Shown in pieces: positions 44,627-55,752 of a stretch of 64,000 nt of DNA. Position 1 is the first letter of the stretch. Each line of letters starts with the position of its first letter. The stretch is from assembly GCF_019455385.1 (NCBI RefSeq), contig NZ_JACOFR010000016.1:62001-126000 (forward strand). The letters run 5' to 3'. A program made the position numbers and the translations under genes. The notes below the pieces were generated by a model, which worked only from the letters and a program-made list of their open reading frames with translations, did no database searches and was not told the DNA's origin. The DNA comes from Bradyrhizobium sp. BR 10289 (GTDB lineage: Bacteria; Pseudomonadota; Alphaproteobacteria; Rhizobiales; Xanthobacteraceae).

Positions 44627-44637
44627 TGTCTATACAT
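44627..44637 (-). promoter_or_regulatory. HutC/GntR-like operator before the ABC transporter unit
   Basis: TGTCTATACAT matches the HutC-subfamily consensus yGTMTATACAy exactly and continues into TATACATATTCC, as at 40013-40028. Placed where a repressor would block initiation. Confidence 0.55.
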
Positions 44638-44837
44638 ATTCCAGGCCATCGAAATGAGCAAGCCGCGCCCGGTGGTGAGAGTTTGAGCTTCGTTGCCCGA
44701 ATGAAATGCACGTGCCCTCGGCGGAACCCGCCATCCGTCATCGATCGAAAATCCTCTGATAGATCAAGGGACGTTCTACTGTGCATGGGGTTGTTTTCGA
44801 AATCTCCCGCGAGCCTCAGGAAAAATAACGCGCCCCC

Positions 44838-45899
44838 TCACTCCGCCTGCAGGATCTCCGCGACCGCCGCCCCCGCCGCGATCGTGCCGAGCCCGCCGCC
44901 GACATCGCGCGTGGCCCTGCCCTCACGAAGCGCCTTCGTGACCGCCGCCTCGATCGCACGCGCGGCCTCCTCGTAGCGGACCGCGCCGGTCTTCTCGCCG
45001 TGCCAGGCAAGCAGCAGCGCGGTGGACAGGATCAGCGAGACCGGATTGGCGAGGTCCTGCCCGGCGATGTCGGGCGCCGAGCCGTGCGCCGCCTGCGCCA
45101 TGGCGTAGCGGTCGCCGACATTGAGCGAGCCGCCCAGGCCGAGGCTGCCCGACAGCTCCGCGGTGAGATCGGAGAGGATGTCACCGAACATGTTGGTGGC
45201 GACGATGACGTCGAATCGATCGGGACTACGCACCACATGCGCCATCATGGCATCGACGAGGATGTCGTCGACCTCGAGCCCAGGATAGTCCTTCGCCGCC
45301 GCGCGGCAGATGTCGAGGAACATGCCGTCGCCGATCTTCAGCACATTGGCCTTGTGCACGATGGTGAGATGCCTGCGCCGTTTCATCGCCAGGCGACAGG
45401 CGGCGTGCGCAATGCGCTCGCAGCACAGCCGCGTAATCCTTCGCAGCGAGATCACGACGTCTAATGTGACCAGCATCTCGCCATTGCCCTGCTCCATGTT
45501 GCGGTCGGCGTAGAATCCTTCGGTGTTCTCGCGCACCACGACGAGGTCGAAATCACGGATGCGGCCGGGCCGCCCGGCATAGGTGCGCGCCGGCCTGACA
45601 TTGGCGTAGAGGTCGAGGTTCTTGCGAAAGTGCCTGGACGGATTGATCTCGCCATGCGCCTCGTCCTTGAAGTCGAAGGTCGCGGTCGGCCCCAGGATCA
45701 AGCCGTCGGCGGCGCGGACAATGTCGAGCAGCTCGGGGCGCACGGTCGTGCCGAATTGCTTGAGGCTTGCATGCCCGATCGCGTGCTCCTCCAGGCGCAG
45801 ATTGAGCTGGAAGCGCTCCGAGGCCGCGCGCAGCACGCCCGATGTCGCGGTCGTGATCTCCGGTCCGATGCCGTCACCGGGCAGAATGACGATGTGCAT
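44838..45899 (-). CDS. Isocitrate/isopropylmalate dehydrogenase family enzyme
   Basis: 353 residues of the beta-decarboxylating dehydrogenase family: ILPGDGIGPEI start, NLDLYANVRPAR with substrate-binding Arg, VVRENTEGFYADRN, Lys in VHKANVLKIGDGMFLD, DAMMAHVVRSPDRFDVIVATNMFGDILSDLTAEL with metal aspartates, and the cofactor region HGSAPDIAGQDLANPVS. The NTEGFYAD version and absence of leuCD neighbours point to tartrate/malate- or homoisocitrate-like activity rather than leucine synthesis, which is inference. Confidence 0.85.
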   Translation of the reverse strand: MHIVILPGDGIGPEITTATSGVLRAASERFQLNLRLEEHAIGHASLKQFGTTVRPELLDIVRAADGLILGPTATFDFKDEAHGEINPSRHFRKNLDLYANVRPARTYAGRPGRIRDFDLVVVRENTEGFYADRNMEQGNGEMLVTLDVVISLRRITRLCCERIAHAACRLAMKRRRHLTIVHKANVLKIGDGMFLDICRAAAKDYPGLEVDDILVDAMMAHVVRSPDRFDVIVATNMFGDILSDLTAELSGSLGLGGSLNVGDRYAMAQAAHGSAPDIAGQDLANPVSLILSTALLLAWHGEKTGAVRYEEAARAIEAAVTKALREGRATRDVGGGLGTIAAGAAVAEILQAE

Positions 45900-46071
45900 G
45901 GCGCTTCCCCTGACATTGCAGCTGCGCGGCGATCATACGCCGGCGCGCGGCCGCTTCGCCCAGCCTTCGCGCATACAATGCATGCGTGCCTGCACCTGTG
46001 GAAACGGCCCCGAGCGTAGTACATGCCGAAAGTCCCCTTTCGCCGCGCCGCCGGAGCAACGCGCCAACGCA

Positions 46072-47469
46072 ATGACAATCACGTTACCTGCCGCCGCGCG
46101 CGAGCCCGACCACACCCTATCCGATGGCCTGCCGGCCGCGCAGCGGCGCTGGGCGATCGCGGCCATCTTTACCGCGCTGGCGATGGCCTCGCTCGACACC
46201 GCAATTGCCAACATCGCGCTGCCGGCGATCGCCGCCGACCTGCGCGTTTCGCCGGAGCAGTCGGTGTGGGTCGTCAACGTCTACCAGATCGCGCTGGTGG
46301 CTACGCTGCTGCCGCTTGGGGCGCTCGGCGAAATCGTCGGGCACCAGCGCATCTATCTCGGCGGCCTGATCCTGTTCACCATCGCCTCGCTGTTCTGTGC
46401 GGTGGCGTGGTCGCTGGACAGCCTCCTGGTCGCTCGTGCGCTGCAAGGCTTGGGCGCCAGCGGCATCATGAGCGTCAACACCGCACTGGTGCGTTTCGTC
46501 TATCCCGGCCGGATGCTCGGCCGCGGTTTTGGCCACAACGCACTCGTTGTCGCGACCGCCTTCACCGTCGGGCCGTCGGTCGCCTCAGCGATCCTCGCGC
46601 TCGGCCCGTGGCCGTGGCTGTTCGCCGTCAACATCCCGTTCGGCCTGATCGCGACCGGCATCGGCTTTGCGATGCTGCCGAAGACGCCGCGCGCCGATCA
46701 CGGCTTTGACTTTCTCGGCGCGCTGCTGGCCTCGGCCTGTCTCGGCCTGTTCATCACCGGCATCGGCAGCGCCGCACACAATTTGTCGCCGGTCATCGTC
46801 GGCATCGAGCTGGTCACGGCGCTCGCGCTCGGCTTCATCCTGACCCGCCGCCATGCCGACCATCCCGCGCCGATGCTGCCGATCGATCTGTTCGCCCGGC
46901 CGATGTTCGCGCTGTCGGCCGCGACGGCAGTGTGCTCCTTCGTCGTGCAGGGTCTCGCCTTCGTTTCGCTGCCGTTTTATTTCGAGGACGTGCTGGGACG
47001 TTCGCAGGTCGAGACCGGCTTCTTCATGACGCCGTGGCCGCTGGTGGTCGGCATCATGGCGCCGATCGCGGGGCGCCTCTCCGACCGCCACGCGGTCGGC
47101 CTGCTCGGCGGCATCGGCCTCGTGCTGCTCGGCCTCGGCATGGCGCTGCTCGCGATGCTGCCGCCCAACCCCGCGATCCCCGACATCATCTGGCGGATGG
47201 TGATCTGCGGCATGGGGTTCGGCTTCTTCCAGGCACCGAACATGAAGGCGGTGATGTCGAGCGCCCCGCCGCACCGCAGCGGCAGCGCGTCGGGCATCGT
47301 CGCGACGGCGCGATTGACGGGCCAGACGACGGGCGCCGCGCTGGCCGCGGCCTGCTTTGCTGTTGCCGGCCACGAAGGCGCAACCGTCGCGCTGGCGCTC
47401 GGCGCGGGCTTTGCCGCGCTCGGCAGCGTGATGAGCTTTCTACGGTTGGCGGTGAAACCAGGCTTTTAG
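46072..47469 (+). CDS. MFS drug-efflux transporter (DHA2, 14-TM)
   Basis: 465 residues from MTITLPAAAR. First-helix motif MASLDTAIANIALPAIAADL and motif C-like region near VVATAFTVGPSVASAIL are typical of EmrB/QacA-type H+ antiporters, with 14 hydrophobic segments. Its stop overlaps the convergent radical SAM gene by 4 nt. Substrate unknown. The open frame extends upstream to 45622 but overlaps the dehydrogenase gene. Confidence 0.88.
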   Translation: MTITLPAAAREPDHTLSDGLPAAQRRWAIAAIFTALAMASLDTAIANIALPAIAADLRVSPEQSVWVVNVYQIALVATLLPLGALGEIVGHQRIYLGGLILFTIASLFCAVAWSLDSLLVARALQGLGASGIMSVNTALVRFVYPGRMLGRGFGHNALVVATAFTVGPSVASAILALGPWPWLFAVNIPFGLIATGIGFAMLPKTPRADHGFDFLGALLASACLGLFITGIGSAAHNLSPVIVGIELVTALALGFILTRRHADHPAPMLPIDLFARPMFALSAATAVCSFVVQGLAFVSLPFYFEDVLGRSQVETGFFMTPWPLVVGIMAPIAGRLSDRHAVGLLGGIGLVLLGLGMALLAMLPPNPAIPDIIWRMVICGMGFGFFQAPNMKAVMSSAPPHRSGSASGIVATARLTGQTTGAALAAACFAVAGHEGATVALALGAGFAALGSVMSFLRLAVKPGF

Positions 47470-49082
47470 GCCAGGTGCCGGGCTGGGTTCGTATCGATGG
47501 TCGCGGCGGTCGGGACACTAGTCCCTTCATCCAGCGCGGCGAGACGCGCATCGATGGCATCGATCACCTTGCGCGAGAACGGCCCGAGGTGTGCATAGGC
47601 CGCGATCATCTGTACCGCGATCCGCGCCGATGAGGTATCGCGCTTGGCGCAGTTCATGAAGGTCTGCCATAGCGGCCCGCGCGCCTCGGGGATGGCGGTG
47701 ATCACGCGATGCACCGTCTCCATCGCTCCGACCCGCGAACGGATATCGCCCTCCGCAAGCTCATGGCGCTGCCTGGAACGGTCGAGCAGCGTCATCAGCT
47801 TGTCGACGCGGCCTGCATAGGCTGCCGGGCTGTAGATGCGCTCCAGCACGGTCCTGTAATCCATCAAGATATCGCGGAGCGGCCGCACCGGATCGAAGTT
47901 GATGCCGCTGGTGCACTGGTCGCCGCCCGTGGTCGATGCCAGATCGTGGTCGGCGTGCAGACGACCCTCTTTCGCAAGGCGCCGCGTCAACTGCGTGTTC
48001 GGCAAGGCATAGAGCAGGCCGACCATCGCGACGGGAATCGCGGCCTCCTCGATGAAGTCAACCATGGCATCCGCCATCGAGACCTTTTCGTTGTCAAAGC
48101 CGACGATGAAGCCCGCGGTGACGAGCATGCCGGCGGCATAGATCCTGTGAATGCTCTCGGCGATGTTGCGCCGCGTGTTCTGCTTCTTCCGCATCGCGAC
48201 CAGCGTCGCGGGATCCGGGCTCTCGATGCCGACGAAGATACCGAAGAAGTTTGCGGCGCCCATCAGCTCGAGCAGTTCGGGATCATCGGCGAGATTGACC
48301 GAAGCCTCAGTGGACAGCTCGAAGGGGTAGCCATGCGCGCGCTGCCATTCGGCGAGCTGCGGCAGGAACTGCCGCAGCGACTTCTTGTTGCCGATGAAAT
48401 TGTCGTCGACGAAATCGAGATGGCCGCGATAGCCCATCTTGTAGAGCGTCTCGAGCTCGACGAACATCTGCTCGGCCGTCTTGGTCCGGGGCACGCGGCC
48501 GTAGAGCTCGATGATGTCGCAGAACTCGCAGGTGAACGGACAGCCGCGCGAATACTGCACACCGAGATAAAGGTAGTCCTCGAACTTCAGCAGGTCGAAG
48601 CGCGGCACCGGCGTTTTAGTGACGTCGGCCTGGAACTTCGGCGCGGTAAAAACGCCGGAGCGCTCGCCGCTCTCCCAGGCCGCGATGAATTCATCGATGA
48701 CGCCTTCGGCCTCGCCGAGCACCTGGAAGTCTGCCCGCTCATAGATGTGCGGGCTCGACGTCGGATCGGGACCACCGACAACCACGGGCTTGCCCGCGGC
48801 ACGGCACAGGTCGATCAGGCGCAGCGTGTCGGCCTGCTGCGGCAGCATGCCGCCGGTGAAGACGACGTCGGCCCAGGCGAGGTCGTTTTCGTCAAAGGGC
48901 TGCGTGTTGCAATCGATCAGCCGGACCGTCCAGCTTTTCGGCAACATGGCGGCGACGGTGATCAGGCCCAATGGCGCGGCCGGCCGTTTCACCCCCATCA
49001 GCTTGCAGGACTCGCCAAAGCTCCAGAACGACTCCGCGGTGAACAACGGATAGAGCATCAGCACATTGCAAGGGCTTGGCAC
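47466..49082 (-). CDS. B12-binding radical SAM protein (DUF4070-like)
   Basis: 538 residues from a GTG start that has GGGAG 10 nt upstream; an ATG at 49139 would add 19 unlikely residues. The N-terminal third is a cobalamin-binding Rossmann domain (APLGLITVAAMLPKSWTVRLID), then the radical SAM cluster motif CPFTCEFC at C181/C185/C188 and a C-terminal DUF4070-like domain. Such enzymes usually perform methylations or rearrangements, including HpnP hopanoid methylation, but this N terminus differs from HpnP as I remember it. Lies 173 nt downstream of the RiPP operon on the same strand. Confidence 0.85.
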   Translation of the reverse strand: MPSPCNVLMLYPLFTAESFWSFGESCKLMGVKRPAAPLGLITVAAMLPKSWTVRLIDCNTQPFDENDLAWADVVFTGGMLPQQADTLRLIDLCRAAGKPVVVGGPDPTSSPHIYERADFQVLGEAEGVIDEFIAAWESGERSGVFTAPKFQADVTKTPVPRFDLLKFEDYLYLGVQYSRGCPFTCEFCDIIELYGRVPRTKTAEQMFVELETLYKMGYRGHLDFVDDNFIGNKKSLRQFLPQLAEWQRAHGYPFELSTEASVNLADDPELLELMGAANFFGIFVGIESPDPATLVAMRKKQNTRRNIAESIHRIYAAGMLVTAGFIVGFDNEKVSMADAMVDFIEEAAIPVAMVGLLYALPNTQLTRRLAKEGRLHADHDLASTTGGDQCTSGINFDPVRPLRDILMDYRTVLERIYSPAAYAGRVDKLMTLLDRSRQRHELAEGDIRSRVGAMETVHRVITAIPEARGPLWQTFMNCAKRDTSSARIAVQMIAAYAHLGPFSRKVIDAIDARLAALDEGTSVPTAATIDTNPARHLA

Positions 49083-49194
49083 GTTGATGGAACTCCCTTT
49101 GACTCGGGTGCAGTGTAGCAAAGCGCCGCCGTCTTGCACCCCGTCAAAAGGGACAAACTGTCGCCGCGCCGCAGTGATAACCGGCCCTGGAACC

Positions 49195-49210
49195 GCCGTT
49201 CATGAACGGC
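49195..49210. repeat. Perfect 16-bp palindrome between the HExxH and radical SAM genes
   Basis: GCCGTTCATGAACGGC is perfectly self-complementary. It could be an operator for the radical SAM gene at 49082 or part of a terminator for the peptide operon; no T-run follows. Confidence 0.4.
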
Positions 49211-49255
49211 CGTCGTCCCAAGCCATGGATTGGCGCGGGGAACCCGGGTCCTCGA

Positions 49256-50095
49256 TCATGCGTGCTCGGCGGCAAGAATTTTCCGGCTGGTCGCCAGGAC
49301 ATCACTGCACCACGCGAAGAAAGCGCCGAGGAACTCGCGACCCGCCGCATCGGTGCGGGCGTGCTGCCTGAGCGTTTCGAACCCCTTCTCCATCCGCGAG
49401 GCGTTGCGTGCCAGCAGCGCCCGGATGTCGCTGCGGACTTGCGGATCCTCCTCCCGCTCGAGCATGTGCACGTCGAGCTGAGTCACGTGGATGAACGAAT
49501 ATTGCGCGTGCAATACCGCCGTCATCGGACGCGGACGGTCGACCACGATCGGGCTGGCATAGAGCTCGTCTTGCGGATTGCTGATGATGCGGATCGCGTT
49601 CTCGTTGGCAACGCCGAACGCGCGAAGCTTGTGATGGGCCATCTCATGAACGATGGCCTGCGCGGTCGCGAGCGGGCAATTGACTGTGAGCCCGATGACG
49701 CCGAACCGCGCATCGACCGAATGGCTGGCCGAGCCGAGGCGGCCGGGCCCTTCGGTCGGCTGCTCGGTGTCGCGATAGCATTGGATGGTGTGGACGATGT
49801 CCGGCCATTGTTTTGCAGCGACCGGCCAGCGGCGCACGTAATGCAGCGCCTGCTCCATCGCCGCGGCGGCGTGTGCATCGGGCACGAAACGCGGCGCGGG
49901 AAGCAGCGGATTCTCGGTGCGCAGGGCCACCCTGCCCTCCGCAACGCTCGGCGCGCCGTTCACCGCCGGGCGCTGCGGCGGCAGCGGACGCCATGGCGTC
50001 GGCTCGGTCTCGATCAGGCCAAGGGCGACGGCGGTGTCGTAGCCGTCGGCCTGCGGTTGCGCCGTTCGCTCCCAGTCAATCGACATCGCATTCAT
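49256..50095 (-). CDS. HExxH-motif protein, putative peptide beta-hydroxylase
   Basis: 279 residues. Central motif AQAIVHEMAHHKL gives His150-Glu151 and His154 as metal ligands; the surroundings (QDELYASPIVVDRPRPMTAVLHAQYSFIHVTQLD) resemble the mod_HExxH family, found beside peptide-modifying enzymes and recently described as alpha-ketoglutarate/HExxH peptide beta-hydroxylases. No signal peptide, so it is not a secreted protease. Last gene of the RiPP operon, 20 nt after the DUF483-like gene. Assignment rests on motif and context. Confidence 0.75.
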   Translation of the reverse strand: MNAMSIDWERTAQPQADGYDTAVALGLIETEPTPWRPLPPQRPAVNGAPSVAEGRVALRTENPLLPAPRFVPDAHAAAAMEQALHYVRRWPVAAKQWPDIVHTIQCYRDTEQPTEGPGRLGSASHSVDARFGVIGLTVNCPLATAQAIVHEMAHHKLRAFGVANENAIRIISNPQDELYASPIVVDRPRPMTAVLHAQYSFIHVTQLDVHMLEREEDPQVRSDIRALLARNASRMEKGFETLRQHARTDAAGREFLGAFFAWCSDVLATSRKILAAEHA

Positions 50096-50115
50096 GGCGT
50101 CTTCTCCGAATCTGT

Positions 50116-51528
50116 TCAGTGCAGGCGATCCATCGCCGGCGAGAGCGCTGCGGACACGCGCGCCGCGCGTCCAGGCAGCAAGACAAGGCCCATCGAGGCC
50201 GCAAGCGACTCCATGTCCTTGAAGCGGTGCAGCGCGCGGTCGGTGCCGATCACAATCACCGTTCTTGTAGTCGCGCGGATGGCGGCAAGCGCTTCGCCGT
50301 CGTCAAGCCGCTCCGGATCGACGAAAGCCAGATCGATGCCTTCTGGCGCAAGACCCGCCAGCGCTGCAAGCGCCTCGCCGCCGGTGCCGCCTAGCACGCG
50401 CGACAACGGGCCAAGGCGCCGACGCGCGGCTTCAGCGAGTGCGGAATCTTCCTCGGTGCCGTACAATGTCAACTTGGGCCGCGTCTGCGCGATCAGCTCC
50501 AGCAGCAGGCCATCGCCGCATCCGACATGCACGGCCGTTGCAGCGTGACGCAGCGCGGCGGTCTGCTCCCAGACAACAGTGCTGAAGCGTGATCGCATAG
50601 CGAAGGCATTTTCGAAACCGACCGCTTCACATCCGGCACCGAGCTCGGCAATGATATCGTCGCTGTCCCCGAGCCCGATCGCGACGGCCTTTCCCCTTTC
50701 GGCCCGCAACGCTGGCGCGGCTTTGCGAGCCCGCGGCGCGCCCTCGTCGGACAGCCAGGTGCAGCGGAATGCAGCCGTCTTGAGCTCGGCGATGCCGTTG
50801 ACCAGGGATGCGCCGAGCGGCCAATCCGCAATCTCTTCCAGCCAGCCTATCTCCTCGACGAATCCGAGTTCGCGGCCGAGATCGAGAAATGAGCGCGCAC
50901 GATCTTGCGTGGCTGAGCAATCCGTTGAGCACGGCGCGTGTCGCACCGGCCCCAGCCCCAACACCGCGAGCGCGACATGCGCGTGAATGCCGGTCTTGTC
51001 TTCACGCCCGAGCATGGCGGCCAACGGATCGCTCCCGCCACGTCGAAGATGGTCGGCCCAGGATCTCGCGCAGCAGGCGGGGTAGCCGAACCGCATCGCC
51101 ACCTGCACCGGATCGTCCCCCGCCGGTTCGGCCATCGGTGCATCGAGCGACACGGTGCCGATCAGGACCGCATAGTCGAGCAACCGCTTCGGCTCGCCGA
51201 TCGATGCCTCAAGCGGCCAGTCGGCGGCATAGCCGAGCGACGCCTTGATGGGCTTTGCGTGAAGACTGATCGTGCTCGCCCGCTCCGTCAATGCCTCGAT
51301 GTCATCATAGGCCGTCCACAGCAGCGTCGCCGCAATTTGCTTCCGCCGCACCATCTCCAGCTCAATCGCGACCGCCGTAGCACCGAGACGCTCCAGGCGC
51401 GGCTGCCAGAGTGCGCGCGCCTGCGGACCGCTGAAGCTGATGCGCTGCATGGCCGCCTTGGTAACAACAGGCTCGCGCGGCGTCGCCGCGAGCGGAGGGC
51501 GCGGCCATGACAACCAAGCGGATGTCAT
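50116..51528 (-). CDS. Two-domain protein: DUF483-like N-terminal, methyltransferase-like C-terminal
   Basis: 470 residues. The N-terminal half has a cysteine pattern reminiscent of DUF483 (FGYPACCARSWADHL with C152/C153, then HAPCSTDC with C200/C204), possibly a metal or cluster site. From about residue 330 a class I SAM-binding motif follows (VHVGCGDGLLLELI, then LYGTEED), with VIVIGTDRALHRF near the end. The ATG overlaps the preceding stop (ATGA). Likely modifies the precursor peptide or assists the radical SAM enzymes. No close family recognised. Confidence 0.65.
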   Translation of the reverse strand: MTSAWLSWPRPPLAATPREPVVTKAAMQRISFSGPQARALWQPRLERLGATAVAIELEMVRRKQIAATLLWTAYDDIEALTERASTISLHAKPIKASLGYAADWPLEASIGEPKRLLDYAVLIGTVSLDAPMAEPAGDDPVQVAMRFGYPACCARSWADHLRRGGSDPLAAMLGREDKTGIHAHVALAVLGLGPVRHAPCSTDCSATQDRARSFLDLGRELGFVEEIGWLEEIADWPLGASLVNGIAELKTAAFRCTWLSDEGAPRARKAAPALRAERGKAVAIGLGDSDDIIAELGAGCEAVGFENAFAMRSRFSTVVWEQTAALRHAATAVHVGCGDGLLLELIAQTRPKLTLYGTEEDSALAEAARRRLGPLSRVLGGTGGEALAALAGLAPEGIDLAFVDPERLDDGEALAAIRATTRTVIVIGTDRALHRFKDMESLAASMGLVLLPGRAARVSAALSPAMDRLH

Positions 51529-52681
51529 GGCGCCTCCGCCGGCTGGAGCAGCGAATGCAGGGCTGGATTGTCCCCGATCGACCAGGCCGCGATCATCTTG
51601 GCTTCAAGCTCGGGGCGGCGATCCGACCGGCTGATCACGGTTTCTCCGCTCGCCAAAAGTTCGGTCTCGATATCTTCGAACAGGCCGAACCACACCGGAC
51701 AATCGACCGACCGCATCCGCCAGTCGCCGCCGATCGCAGTGCCCGGGCAATTGCCCTTGCAGGCGAGGAAGAAACGGCATCCCTGGCATCCGCCATTGTC
51801 TTGCGGCGTGCGGTAGAGCGAAAGCTGGCGCTCGAAGGCCTCACGGCTGGCGCGCAGATGGGTGACGCCATCCTTGTTGGTGCGGCCGCAATTGCCGAGC
51901 CGGCCATCGCTCTCGACGCCCACCACGGCACGCGTCGCATAGGGATCGCAGGCGTGGAACACGCATGAGGTGCGGGCGTCGTCTCCCCTCAGCATTGCGG
52001 CCATCTCGGCAAAGATGTCGAACTGGATTGACGGCAGCTTCTGTTCGAGCCGGCGCAGCTGCCGGAGCGCTGCGAGGTTTTCCTGCGCGGTAAGCGCGAG
52101 GCCCTCACCTCCTTCCGTTTCGTCCTGCTCCAACAAATGCAGGCGCAGTTTTCGGACGCCGAGGCTGCCGAGAAACCCGATCCATTCGCAGAGCAGGCCG
52201 AGCCGCGCCGGCGCGGCGTTCATCCGGTTCAGCGTCACGATCACATTCGGCGGCATGCCCTCGCGGCACAGCGTCTCGATCACCGCCTCGCTGCGCGCGG
52301 TCGCGCGCCGCGTTGCGGGCAGGCTGCCGGCCCAACGGGCATCGTTGAGCGGTCCCGGTCCGTCGATGGAAATACCGATGCGCACACGGTATTTTCTGAA
52401 TAGCTCGATGTCGAGCTCCTCGATCAGCGTGCCATTGGTCTGCATGCCGACGCCGCCGTGGCGGTCGAAGCCCAGTTGCATCAGACGTTCGAGATCAGGC
52501 CGGCGTGTCATCATGATCTCGCCGCCGAACAGGCTGAACGGCTCGGCAAGCCTGTCCAGCGTCGCCATGATCGCATCGAGATCGTAGCGCTTCGGGACGT
52601 TGCCGGCAGTGCGGATGCCCTCCTGATAGCAGTAGCGGCACTTGATGTTGCACTTGTCGCCGAGCGGGCGGACTTCGACGG

Positions 52682-52685
<4 letters not shown>
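51525..52685 (-). CDS. Radical SAM/SPASM peptide maturase
   Basis: 386 residues. [4Fe-4S] motif CNIKCRYC at C12/C16/C19, GGEIMM, a TIM-barrel GISIDGPG, and a C-terminal SPASM domain with auxiliary-cluster cysteines (GNCGR, GGCQGCRFFLACKGNCPG, SVDCPVW). SPASM enzymes of this layout form C-C, thioether or cyclophane bonds in ribosomal peptides. ATGA overlaps at both ends couple it to its neighbours. No separate RRE domain is evident, but the N terminus begins directly with the barrel. Confidence 0.88.
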
Positions 52686-54609
<1,924 letters not shown>

Positions 54610-54613
<4 letters not shown>

Positions 54614-55668
54614 GGGACGGCCGCCAGGTTCGGGGGCGCCGCCTGCTCGTCCAGCAGGATCTCGCAGGTCTCGATCTGGCTGCGTCGCGCCGCAGCCGCT
54701 TCGCGCACGCGTGACAACAGCTCCGGCGAGCGGAAGATGCGATCGCAGGCGGTGCAGATGCCGTCAAAGTCTTCCGCGCGCATCGGCGCGGGATCGTCGG
54801 CGGTGAGGGCAGTGAGGATGGCGACGGGGCCTTCGAGCCTGATCCATCGGTAGAGCGGGTCGGCAGCCGCCACGCGCATGGCGGCTTCGATCCCTTCCTT
54901 CGCGATGTGTCCGACCTTCAACGAGTCGTAATGCGGCAGCACGCCGCAGCACGGCCGGATGCCCCCCTCGTGATCCACCGTGACGGTGTGCAGAACGGAC
55001 TCGCAGGGGCCGCGATAGGCCGAAGCATGGTGAACGCGCCCGGCCTGCGTATCCCCGTCGGTGTCCTCGCCGCGGCCGGTCGAATTGGCGACCGTCTCGT
55101 AGATGTTGATGCCCGGCTCGTCCTGAAGACCGAGATCGGCGCGCAGGCTCGCAGCAGTGATTTTCGAACCTGCCTCGAGGACCACGGCGATCCGCAGCAA
55201 CAGGCCGCATTCACGCGCGGCTGCCACCGCATTGGCGATGAAGTTCAGCGGCACGAACTCGGCATGGGGATCATCGTAGGACAGCGTCATCTCGGTGAGC
55301 CCGGCGGTACGCAATCGCCAGACAGCCGCCCTCGCCCGCGCGGGCGACTTGGCCCAGAACGCACTCGTGGTGATGCCGGCGCGCAAGCCCAGCGACGCGG
55401 CCAACGCCACGGCGTCAGCCACGATATCCGCGTGCAGCATCGGATCGCCACCGACGAAATGGACGATCTCCATCGACGGTATCTGCGCGGCCTGTTTAAT
55501 GCAGCGATGAACGTCAGCGGCGGAGAGATGGCCGCCGTGAAACATGTCGGATGAAAAGCAACAGTGTGAACACTTCAGCGGACATTTCAGCGTGACATTC
55601 AAAACGAGATTTTTAGGCGTCACCCTGGCCGCGCGGAAATCCGATAAATATTTTGCACCGAGCGCCAT
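54610..55668 (-). CDS. Radical SAM enzyme, first maturase of the operon
   Basis: 352 residues from MALGAKYLSD (GAGG at good spacing; an ATG 15 nt upstream, 55683, lacks one). Radical SAM motif CPLKCSHC at C29/C33/C36, GGDPMLH, and C-terminal cysteines (PCESV, RPCCGVLP, GICTACDRIF) compatible with auxiliary clusters. First enzyme after the precursor gene, so probably the leader-dependent entry enzyme. The reaction cannot be told; epimerisation, crosslinking and hydroxyl-independent C-H changes are all possible. Confidence 0.85.
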
Positions 55669-55752
55669 GGCCGACGACCTCATATCCCGGCTGCCCGGCG
55701 AACCGGTCAGCCGGCCATCATGATCTGCCGACGAAAGTTCGCCGACGCGGGA

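Noticed and set aside
44754..44767. FixK box upstream of the isopropylmalate-dehydrogenase-like gene region (ATAGATCAA)
   Set aside because: Only one half-site is present and it lies downstream of that gene's stop, with no start codon nearby.
47466..49082. Calling the B12 radical SAM protein HpnP (hopanoid 2-methylase)
   Set aside because: Domain layout agrees, but the N-terminal signature differs from HpnP as I remember it and no hopanoid genes are nearby.
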